This document shows, piece after piece, positions 47,701 to 59,800 of a DNA stretch of 64,000 nt. The DNA lies in the NCBI RefSeq assembly GCF_021155765.1, contig NC_060112.1, positions 11,284,001 through 11,348,000 on the forward strand. Reading direction: 5' to 3'. Numbering within the stretch: the first letter of the stretch is position 1; the number at the start of each line of letters is the position of its first letter. The notes under the pieces are model-generated. The model saw only the letters and a program-made list of their open reading frames with translations. It had not been told where the DNA came from and did not search any database. This stretch comes from Diprion similis. Lineage: Eukaryota; Arthropoda; Insecta; Hymenoptera; Diprionidae. A program made the position numbers and the translations under genes.

Positions 47701-50700
47701 TTATTCTAAAAACAATCACTGTTACTGTTTCTGTAGACTCCGTGGCGCAGGCGAAAGCATTGCGCGGTGGTCGGAGTCTTAAAACAAAGGTCAAAGGGTC
47801 GAATCAATTTCTTTGCAATTTTTATTTCACCTACGTCACCGCAGTCTGCGTCAGTTCATCCGCATATCGCATTACACGTATAATAATAATAATAATAATA
47901 ATATCCGCGAATGCGAATGTATTGCGTAACGTAGTTTAATGTATAACCAAACTTTGAAAACGGAAGGAGGAATTTTTACAGTCAAAACATTTGTAAACCA
48001 AATTGAAATTTCACAGTACCTCATAGTCAGATGTAAACACCGAGCATTTTGAGGTAATTGATTATACACGATTTTCCTCGCTTTGCTGATTCACCTGGCC
48101 AAGTTTTCCTCCGAAAATATTTCTTTGTATAAACTGTGTAGAATATATTTAGGTATGTATTATTTACCCCTGAGATATTGCAAATTATTGTTTATCGAGG
48201 TAACGTTTGGCCGCAACTTTTCGTCAATCTACTTTTCAATCGACGACATGTACATTGATGTGTAAAACGAAGCGTAACTCCCAAATCACGGCCTGGCCCA
48301 TCCTGTGGCACTTATAATAAAGTTTTTGGTAGAAAAAAAAAAAAAAAAAATTCAGTAAAAGTTTCAAATTTTTCGAGAACGTAGTTTAACACCATTTTTG
48401 TGCGTTTTTCGTTGAAACCAATGACTTCTGATTTCCAGGAAATTCTAAAAAAATTATTCTCGTAGAATTCAGAAAAATAAATAATTTTCCCCCCTGTCTA
48501 TACTTTCGGAACACTGCGTTAAAAGTTTTCACGAAAATTGAGAAGCGCGATTTGCAGAGATGGGTAAATGAAATATACTTAAGTGTCTGAGGTAATTTGA
48601 AAAATTTGCGTAATAGCTAATTCAACGTTTTGAAGAGAAAAAAAGTGAAAATTTTTACAAGTTCGTCTCACGTGGTGTTCTAAAATTGACAAGAAAATTG
48701 AAGACGCAATAAATATATCTGCACGTTAATAGATGTTCCTCTATTAGTCGCGGACAGTCTAGTTAGGCGTTGGTTTATGCGGTTGTAGTTGGATGAACGG
48801 TGAATTAATTTAGTTTAATTTAGTTAAATTTAGCAGTCCGCATTTCCGTGAAGTAAAACGACGTCGCGCAAAAGCGTTGCGCCAAAAGTAGAAGAATTAA
48901 TAACTTGAGCGTAGAATTTTCACCGGCACCCCTGCAGCTTTTACGTATATAAGAGGCGGATTATAAGCGAAATATAAGTTTGAGCGTGAAATTCCTTTGC
49001 GCAGCGAGTTTTCTCGGTTAATTTTATTCCAGGAAAATGATCTCGTAAATTTTTCCTAAAATGCTTGACTTGTAGTTTTTTCTTTCTTTTTCTTTTTCGT
49101 TCCTCCGCGTCTTTTTTTATAACCTCAACTCTTTTCTTCTTCTTACAGGTTGTTACATTATACCGCGTATTGCATAATATAACGATAGGCTAAAAAACAA
49201 TTATTATTATTATTATTATAAGCTTTGCGGAGTTTTCCCATCAAGTCAATGGTTAATAACTGAGTTTAAGGAGATTCATGGATTCGTGAGGTTATGGATT
49301 TAAGGATGTATGTGACGTACAGTCAGTTCGAAAAAGTGTTGAATTAGAATCTCGATAAAAGAGAGCATCGAATAGTGTTACTGAATTTCAATTGTAAAAA
49401 TATCATTATTTTAACTGCATCAGAGAAGTCATATTATATTTTACTATTTTTTCACAGCAAAATTCTATTTTGCTCGTCCGATTCTGACGAGATAATTTTA
49501 CTGGTAAATCAATTGTCCGTGGATCGTCCGACTTAAATTGCGATTAAATACAACATCAATCTCTTGTCCAATCCCAACTTCATCATCCGAAAGTTATGGC
49601 GATCCTAGGTTTGGGATTTTTTGTTTTCTACCAGCAGATGATTTGAATTTGTAAATAGTTGATTGATAAATAAAATAATTTTAAAATAATGAAATTCAGT
49701 GCTTGAATATTTTTCTGGATTACAATAATACTTTTTTCGTAAGTCATAATCAGCTCGATTTCGCTTCACTTGTCTTTTTTTTCGGCATGTTTAACTTCCA
49801 CCCATTTTTGATCCGACTGTACGTCCACGACGTCTTAAAGCGTTTATTTTCTAAACTCACACAGAGCCTGGCTCGATCCCTGGTCCCCTGATGAGGAATG
49901 GAACGCGGACGTCGAATTCAAAGGGAAAACTTTTTCCCTTTATTAATCCAAATTGACCCAGATGATAGCCGTGGTCAGAGGTGTATATTATATAGGTGTT
50001 GTCCAGTTCCCCCAAGTCTTTCAGCTCTTGGTATATCTGTGAAAATATAATAATTCATCTTCATTATTATTATATTCAACGATATGCATGTAGCGATTTT
50101 AAACTTCCCTTCGAATGGGATTTTATAAATTCACGTTACGTCAAAGTTTCATAAGAATGTGAAATAATATCGAGGTGATATAACTGTGACTCGAATTCAT
50201 GAATGTTTCATGGTTCAAAAGATGGACGGGCATTTAATGAAGATTTTCATTTATCTTTTCTCAACAAAGTATTCGAAAGCATTTGGCAATGGTATTTGGT
50301 GAATCGCATCGAATTGAAACATTCACACTAAATGCAAAATTCAAAACTCAGGAATTCTTCAATTTACGAATACAGGTTGAAGCCTAGAAAAATAAATAAA
50401 AGTTTGAATGATTGTAAGAACAAATTGTTCAATTCAATGCAGAATATAATTTTAGTATCCATTAAATCATTATATTCGTCAGCTATGAAGATCTCTTAGT
50501 AAATAAAAAAATCAAGCATCGATGTCTCGAAGTATTTTCTATTTTTCTATTTCTTTTTTTCTTCGAAAATATATTCGTAGCTTACAAATATAGTTACTTC
50601 ACGATCACTTTGTAATAAGGAAACAATTTCTGGTCTACCAATTTGCTTAAACGGATCAATACAGCAAATTTCGAATAAATCTGTGTGGTAAGAATTTTTC

Positions 50701-53700
50701 CACGCCGTTGATCTGACAACCCTCACTCATTTATGGTTCATTTACCGGAGAAAAACAATTCCCATCATATGAACATGAAAAATTTGTAAGAAATGTCATC
50801 GAACGTGTTAACAAATTAGTGAACAATTATTTGTTTTTTAACAAAAGGACAGAAGAATATTTCAAGACGAATTCGACCAACGGGTTGGAAAAATTTCATT
50901 TCAAAATACATTTTGCTTGAAAAACACATGAATCGATTTTGTATAATATACGCTACTTTTTTTTTCTCCTTGGAAAGTAGAATTGTAGAATAGAATAGAA
51001 GCTCATATTTCCCAGCGTGAAAGTAAAGAACGAAAGAAAAAAAATCAACAGACCCTATCAACGGCCGCATCGACGCTCTGCAAAGTCTGCAGCCTTTTGG
51101 TCATTAGTAGATTGGTAAAGTCCTTGTGAATGGGTTGCATCTTCTGAGTGACCTGTAGAATCCATTGCTTGTCAGGATTCGGCGCATAATCGTAGGCCGG
51201 AGTGCTGAAACAGAATGATAATGCGGGTTCGTAAATTTGATCGAATTTGAAGACGTCGGCAAGACGCATAGCTCTTGAACAGCGATAAAGATTCGCATAT
51301 CGGCGATACCTTGACTTGTGGAATTTCGCGTGTCCCGTGTACCTTATAGATATATTACAAGCGTGCAGCACTTTGCCGCGAATCTAGAGGGTCCGTAAAT
51401 ATTCCGGTATACATATCTTCCTTCGCAAGAAAGGTGAACATCGGAGGGTTTCTAGCCGGAAATATATTAAAGACGTCTTACACAAGATTTAGCTGCAAGC
51501 CATGATGCAGCTGGGTACATGATCCTCCACTTCGCCGACAAAGTTATATCACAGATTCGACGGATAAGCTACGGGCTCGTGTTTATTCTGTGGATGTAAC
51601 GCGGATAAGGGCCATTCCGTGTAAATGCTTGACTGGTCTATGCATGTCTAACCCTGGCCGTTTCGCGTCTGGTTCTCATTTTCAAACGCCATATAATTTT
51701 AAAGCTCCGACTATAACTTACTGGCAATTTTGTTATCTATCTGTGAATATATTCACGAATACCACAAATCTTTTTAACCAATTTCAAAAGCGGAATTATT
51801 CTTTCTTCTTTGATTTGTTTTTTCAACGCACTTTGAGAAGAATTTTAATCTAAATCTGAATTATACAGCATTGTTATCGGCAAAGATATATTCACAAAAG
51901 AAAGTATTCTGGAAAAGATTTCTACATAAACATGGTATTTATTTATTTTTTATTTTCTTAATAATTTATAGTGCGTATTGGAAAAAAAACCTTGAACTCG
52001 GTAAAAAAATTTTTTTAACAGTGTTTCAAAACGATGGTAAGAAACCTATTCTTGACCTCAACGAAATGCATAAATATATAAATAATTATATCGGTTTCTA
52101 CAGAAAAAAAATCTGTACAAAAAGTGATTACATGTTTGAATTTGATGGATTGAGATCAGTTTTTCAAAAATGGAAAAATAAATAATCTGGCGAGAAAAAA
52201 GTTTACGAAAAATTGTAAACTATGCATTTTACTCTTGGAGTCAGAATATAAAGCAAGAAATTCTGAGACAATTGGTAAGATTAAATACCGTACGGATTAA
52301 GTTTTTTCCAAGTTATAATACGAACGGGTAGGAAAGAATATAAATTTCGTTCAATGAATCGGTGAAAGAACCCTGGAGTGCGGAAAAAAGGTAAAAAAGG
52401 ATGGTAATATTGTAAGGAAAAACGCGGTCGAGAAAAATGAGGATTTTCCGTAACCAGATTTTTATACTAGATTCCGATACACCAGATTCACCGTATCTAT
52501 ACATATATATTTCCGGTCCCCTTCGGATCCAATAAATCACGAAAGGTTCGCACTACCTAGTTCTCAAAATTGGATCGCTATTCTTGGCACGTTTTTCTTG
52601 TACGGTTATAATAGTTATACGGTAATAAACATACGAAATGAAAAACCAAAATCGTTGTTAGTTGGCAAAAAAGTAATTAAAAAATATTTCGGTATAAAAC
52701 CGAAAACGATACGATAATTGAAATAAATTCTTTTTGGAGATAAGCGTGACCAGTTTTGATTCCTTGGTTAAATGGCTAGTCGAATGCGTACACATTGATC
52801 GATGATCGATCGATCGAAGACTGGATCGGTCAGAAATTATAGACTATAAACCAATCGATCGAAACAACGATTCATCGAAGTGTCTGATCAATGTCTGCAG
52901 TAATGATTAGCAGCTGCGATATCGTTGAATTTTTATTCTTCCGATTGAATTTGATCGAAGTTTCGTGTTGCTGTGCGACTGAGCCGCATCTTGAATCGAT
53001 ATAATTCTCCTTCGTTAATACAATAAAGTTCCATCGACGATCAGACAATTGATTGAAATTTTTGTACCAAGAAGAACTCTTCCTTTTTTACTTTCTGATT
53101 ATTAAATCGATCAGAGTTTAAACTTTCTGTCTCGATCTTGAAACTACATATATTGCACATACCTATGTATTATCTATTACATAATAATATACATATTTCT
53201 CTCTGGGGGGAATGCGAAAGTTTTCAGCGCCTAGTTGCGAAGGGGGATGAGTTTGAGCGTGAAGCAAAGCCAGGGAGGAGACATCTTGAAGAGCGTCGTC
53301 TCGTTTGTCTGGATAGTCTGGGCCCTTAATTACGGTTTATTTTCCACACAGTATGCAGCCTCCGCAAAGCACTTAGCCTATGTATTTTATCCACAGACAG
53401 CGGTGATGAGGCGGCCACTCGAGTTAACGAATTTGATAAAATAACAACTGCAGCATCTCGACGTCTACCTTGCACAAAATCTTTCATCCATCCGTTTCGC
53501 CTTGTTCATGGAAAATCTACTAATCCTTAACTACATATTTTCTCTTTCTATTAAAACGAGAAAATATATGAAAATTGGTGTTGCAGTTACGACCAGAGGG
53601 TGCATGTAGGATTTGAAACTATATATATAGGAACTACACCAAAGAGTAACTCGTGCGAAATTATTCTCATGAGTCTATAATACACGTTGTTTGTGGTGTT

Positions 53701-56700
53701 GTCGAGGGATTTCATCTATTTTCTACCGGTGTTTCGATGGTGGAATGGTTGAAGGTAAAACCGAGTTTGTTAGGTATATTTGAGGTAAATCTGAGTCCCG
53801 CGGTCGCTGGGATAAGGCAGTCAAACATTATATGGCGGTGCAAGAATCTCGATAGAAAAGTTGAATTCACCATTCGGAATGCCAGAGAGCTTAAGAGCTA
53901 AATCGAATACTTAAAGTGAAGTTGAAGAGATTGGCGAGTTAAAAATCAATACTGCGTTAGCAATTTTGTCAGTATAACGTAACGTAAAACGTAAAAAAAA
54001 ATCACATTGATTATAAAATGTATTAAGTTCTCGATATTAAATAATGTTGAGAAATGTTTTCTCGCTTATTTATCTATTAATGCAGAGTGACTGGATGGCC
54101 ACTTAATTTGGTTTTCAAATGACCGATTTCTTACTTTGACAGAATTACGTTTCCTGTCTTTTTAGTTTTGAAAATTTTGGAGTCGATTAAATAGTTTATT
54201 CATAAAACATTTGAAAAAAATTTCAAGAACAACTGCAGGTATTTTCCAAAATTCCTTGATATTTCTCTGAATTTTCAATATACCAAACGAAATTCGGTGT
54301 AGCTTTTTCCGGGATTTTTAGATTTTTAACTTCCCGTTTCTCTGTTCTCAGAGAAAAAATAACAACTTAATTTTTCTCCGACGATATCTCGAGAACGAGT
54401 AACCGGATTACAATGATTTTGATCTCAATTACCGCGGCATTTGCAAACTTAGAACTGATTAGAGTTTGACTGCAGTCGGTTGAGTACTTTTCGAACGGAT
54501 GGATCCAATATGCCGGACCAAAATCCGAAGTAAATCGATTTGGACGGAACTCGAAACTTGGGTGTTTTGGAAGTCGCTGATCACTTTTTTTTAGTTTAGA
54601 TTCGATTACAAGTATTTCAATGTAATAGCGTACCCAAGGGCTTCTGAATCGTAGATTACGAATCTACATATGTAGCTCGAAATTCGAATTATATAATAAT
54701 ATGTTTTTTCCATGAATTAGGAACCTGCAGCGCGAAAACGGAAAGTTCGAGGGCTGGATCACGGTCAGCCTTAAGCCGCTTGTTTTTCTACAAGCTACCC
54801 TGAAGAAGACAGTAATGTGGTTGTGGATCCCGGAACAAAGAGAACCGGGATTACGGAACCCTCGGAAAGTCAATAAAAACTAATTTTCGAGGCATCGATA
54901 TATCTGGCAGCAATCGCGAGTGAACCGTAAATACAAAAGCAGCCTTGGATTATCTGAAAATTATTTCTCTCGTAAGTTTCGTTGATCCCTTTGACCATAA
55001 TATTCGTCGGGGATAAGACGGTTCCTTCATTCCAAATCGAATGACCTTTCGAAGGGGGAGAAATCGACGGAGAAGATAGAAGATCTCTTATCCCGTACAG
55101 AATATATGGGCGGATTTTCTTATAACGAGAATTTTCCGATATGGTAAGCTTAATCAGGCAAGGACTGATCGCGAGGATGATAATCACGAGATCGGCGATT
55201 GGGAGATGTCACGGTGACGTTCGAGGACTCGTTATTCTATGTCGGACGTTTCCATCTGCTGCATAATTCGCAACTCAATCAAATGGCGAGAGAAAATGAT
55301 TCCAAGATATCTCAGACGGCTTTAGCCATCCTCCCTTGAAGTAGCTTTCGAGAAATTTCGAATGCTTGAAAAAAAGATTTGGAATGTGGCATCAAAGTCT
55401 AGGTATCAAGTTGAATTTGAAAACTAAGGATAGGAAGTAATTAGGAATATTTTAATTATGAAACTTTTTTCAAATCGCTAATACTTAAGCTTCAGTTATT
55501 CGAATTTGCTTGGATTCGTTTCGATTTTGCAGTAGGAACGTTTTTTCATTCGTATCAACAATCATCGGCGGAAGTAATATTGCCGGATCCACGAAGTAAA
55601 TCTATTTAAAAAAATAATTTACGAAAAAAGTAGCCTATGAATATAACCATTTCCTCTTTCCTTAAACTTATGAACTTTGCACTGACTTCAATAGCACTTC
55701 CAACTCCTGATGTACAGATTTATCACAGTTTTCTCTTCTGAATAACGAAAGAAAAATGTACAAGTTCAGAGAATTAAGCATCAACGAAGCGGACCATCCA
55801 GTCAGACATCAATTTTCCGTCACACGTCACACACACACACACACACAAAATATGTTCTTACACTGGCATTAGTAATTATTATTACACCGTCAGCTCTCCC
55901 CGGCGCCTTTTGTGTCAGGAGTTGTTAAGGCATAAACTTTGATTTATCGGTATTTTTTATTGCCTGTTAAGGGGTCAAATTAGACACGGAGATTGATATC
56001 AATAAAGATGTATATAAGTATATCCATAGGACTGTAACGGGCCGGGGTTGTACGTCTAACGAAAGATCACAATCGGCAAGCAAGCCTCGATGACAAATGA
56101 TGCCGGATTGGTGCACCGAACCTTCGGGTCAAAATAGGGCGAGGATTTGACAGGATGGATCAGTCATCCAGCTCTTAGCCGTTGGGAAGTCAAAGTTGAG
56201 CCACTGCTCCGTGTAAATTATGCGTGGTGGAAGTAAGAAATTTCAGGTTGATCTGAAGAAAATTTCAGAATTAAACACTAGATTTTATCTGGTTTATATG
56301 ATTTCTGGATGTAAAATCCTTAATTTCAATTTTATTTTTCTTTGCCTCTTGATTAACTTCGTTAAAAGTCCAAATTCACAGAATTTTTTAACGTTTTGAA
56401 GTAGAACACGCATACAGAGAGAAGCGGGATAAACTTTTCATTTTATATAGCATGGCTAGAGGCTGACTAGATTAAGGGCTGCACTGTATACTCTTTGAAA
56501 ACTCGTCAATTATGCACTCAAGCATGTATAACTAAGCGATTAGCTGCAGCGGGGTTTAATCTCCTATGGATGCACGATTTATTCATCAGTTTGATAATTA
56601 GTTCCTTCTACCGTAGGCGAATTACGAACGTTAAGTCGTGCACTCGAGTGTTTCCTTTGAGCAAACATATTCATGCTGTTATAAATTGGGTACCTAGTAT

Positions 56701-56795
56701 AATTTCGAATCGCAGTGGCTGCAAACAGTATCCTGTTTTCCTTCCTTGATATTCCTGAATTAATTTGTGTGATACGATATTTTATTCAAGACCAC

Positions 56796-56826
<31 letters not shown>

Positions 56827-59800
56827 ACTTCAATCTTTCGTAATTAGTTACAATTTCAATTTTGCTATGTATGATTAATTGCAGCCTACGTTTGTAGTTA
56901 AACAGACACCATTTCAATCTATGAAGTTGTAATTCAGAATGAATAAATTTTTGTATCTACTCTTTAATAACAAAAAATAAAAATATACATTTAATAGACC
57001 AAATTCTCACACTAACGAAAAGTCTGTATTTTGCTTCGAAGTTAATTTGAAAACTGTGCAAAATTTTGTGCATTGGGACTTTTTAGAGTGAGATGAAATT
57101 AGGAAAGTCACAAAATGATGCGGCGAATAAGGAACTTTTCCATAATTTTATCGTCTATTCATCGTCAATTGTGTAGCAAAAAATATTTTTTGCAATTCGT
57201 CATAAATCAAAAACAATTCGAGATATCTAGCTATCCTTTAAAAAATTCTCAATGCCATTATAATTATGCAGACCGTGAATTATATCCTCGGGGTGTTTTT
57301 CAATCCTGCGACATTTTGAAATTTCTTATCTCTTGTCAAAATTTCAACCACTAAGAATTTCGACAGAAATTGAAACACTTCGTATTATATCTTACAAAAT
57401 TATGAATATACATGGTTTTTCATAAATAATTATTAATTTTCTTTAAAAATTAGAGTATCTTTGAGATTACTTCACCGAAGAAAGAAAAAAAAAGCAACAA
57501 ATTTTCACGAAAATCTACAAGTTTCAATGAGAAACTATGGATACTTAAAATCTTGTAAAAATACTTGGAAAATCCTAGAAATCATTTTCACCAGTGATAC
57601 CAAAAACCTGATAATAATGAATTTATTTATTGTCTTTATCTATTCTATGTAGTTATCTACTTCCAATAGCGGAGGCGTGCGTCGTTCGTCTGGCAATTAC
57701 AACACCCAGCAGGGTCATCCACATGCATCCGTGCTTTCCTGGTTAGCTATTCGGCTTTCACTGTCTCTAGGGTGCTCAATCATGCGACGATGACGTCACA
57801 CTGGAGCTGTCTAGCCACCGTTGTACCTAGACTGCTGCAGAAACATTGTCTAGTCTCTAGTGCCTTTCGGTCTCATCGACGTCGTCGTTTCACGCTGATA
57901 CAGCTTGTAACCACCTCGTGTACTTCGGAAGTGATCTAGGAGCCATACGCTTGGAAATCGAATGGACGATTTCAATTGAATAACATCAATTTGGAGTGGT
58001 TTTTATTCGTTTCTATCTTATCATGTCATTTTCATTGATATCCAGTAAATTGGTAAACCATTGAAAATCGATAGGAATCGCTTGGTGAACTGGAAATCAA
58101 CGACAGCAGTAGGTTAGGTGATAAGATCAGATTTACAACGGTTTCTGTGATTTCCAACGTTTGCTACGCGATTTCTTCAACGTTATTACAATGATTTTAA
58201 ATGATTTCAATTATCGCGATTGATGTCTCGTTAGTTTAAATAATATTACAGTCCCTTAATTTCCAACTGTTGCTTTTAGGACTTTCTAATTATTGAGTGA
58301 ATATTGCCTCTTTGGTCCTGATTCTCATCTGCAGATTTCTATCACTCTGAATCATCTCTTTAAAAAAAATATATATATCTAAAGGCATTGAGACCGTTTC
58401 AGGTTTCGACCTCTTTGTTAAGGGTGCATCAATATTATATAATAATAATAATAATAATAATTTCACTGCTTGGAATGTCTTTTGTCTCATAAGGATCTAC
58501 AATAAAAATGAAACACGTGAGGACGATTTTCCTGATTCAGCTAGGATCAACGTTTCCTGCTGTATAATTAATCGCAGAAACTCATGATGTTATTCTCCAT
58601 CGCACGTCGTTTTTACACAGGCGATAATACAAGTGAATTTCATCGTACAGCCGTAATTGTGCAAAATTAAATTCTGTACAAACTGTATATACTAAAAATT
58701 TACAAAACAAAAAAACTTGCTAAAACTGATAAAAACAAAGCCAGCGAGTAGGTATAAAATATTTGGAAATAAGAGGGAGGAGCTTCTCGATTCAGCGCCA
58801 GACAAGCAATCCTCTCCTGTTTACATTCCCCTTTGGAAGTAGCAGCTCCGAGGCTCGCTGTCTGGAAGCGTTTACGTTAGAGAGTTTTTTTTTTTTTTTT
58901 TTTTTCTTATACTGTTTTATTCGTCGAGGAGCGAATAAATCGTCGAGCCTTTGGCAGGTGTATATTTGCCAAATTTTTTTTCATTCATTTATTTTTAATA
59001 TTCTCCTCTACACTTCGCCGGGGAAATAATTTCCATTGCATGATTTTACGCTGTACGAAGATTATGCGAGTATACGTCAAGTAGAATTTTTTTGAAGGCG
59101 TATAAAATAGGGAGAAAAAACTACTCGCCTCCTGTTTTTTTTTATCTACTTTTAGTTTCGTTTCTTTTCTTTTTCTTTTCGCTTTTCGTCGATTATAACA
59201 CAAAGGGGAATTTTATATTATACGAGCCACGGTTCGCGGTTTTCTTTTATTACAGTAATTATTCTCTACGTCTCTTGCTTTTAAAGAAATAACTGATTAG
59301 TTTTCACGTTATCGTGTGCCAGAAATACCTGTGTTTGCAAATACCGAGTAAATGAGAAGCTTCGCTTGAAATAATCGATTAGTTGAAAAGGTGAGGTTCG
59401 TTATGAAAAATTATAAACCAATTACGATTCGACGATTGAATTTAAATTTATAGATACAAATGATACGGAGGTTAGTGAGTCATATGTCGACAAATTTTCG
59501 CTTATTTCATTAGGAGATGGTTGTACTTGGAGAATTTATCAAATTCACAAGTTCCTGAGCTATAAGACGATTTTTTCTGAAAATGCAATGAAAAAAATTC
59601 TAAAATTATTATAAACTGTGACCTAGATATCGATTCTTTAAATTTCAAAATACTTTATAATGGTTAAAAATTTAGCAGATTCGTTCCTTTCATTCCGCAA
59701 TGGCTTATTTTCTCGACGCAATTATTCTCTACAATCTCGCTAAGAATTTTTGTTTCATCACACTGGTATTATAAAATCTTTAATTTTTCAAGACGGTACT

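Larger units (their letters stand above)
44558..49860. other. Large Sulf intron (5.3 kb)
   Basis: AT-rich intron sequence without a protein gene. It contains the tRNA-like element at 47,735-47,902, an A-run at about 48,332-48,348, a T-run at about 47,241-47,254 and a (TTA)n microsatellite at 49,200-49,220. A CpG-containing stretch at about 45,880-46,180 stands out from its surroundings and might be regulatory. Confidence 0.5.

Noticed and set aside
47735..47806. Functional tRNA gene
   Set aside because: A- and B-box-like elements are present, but I cannot fold an acceptor stem and an anticodon arm; pseudo-tRNA/SINE preferred.
51871..52185. 104-residue plus-strand frame with a hydrophobic segment
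   Set aside because: Opens with TTG, has no ATG in its first half, is Lys/Ile-rich as expected from AT-rich intron sequence, and matches no family. Kept only as intron content.
54664..55187. Two minus-strand frames (69 and 105 residues) in the 9.1 kb intron
   Set aside because: No domain or family recognised and no splice-site or codon-bias support; treated as chance frames.
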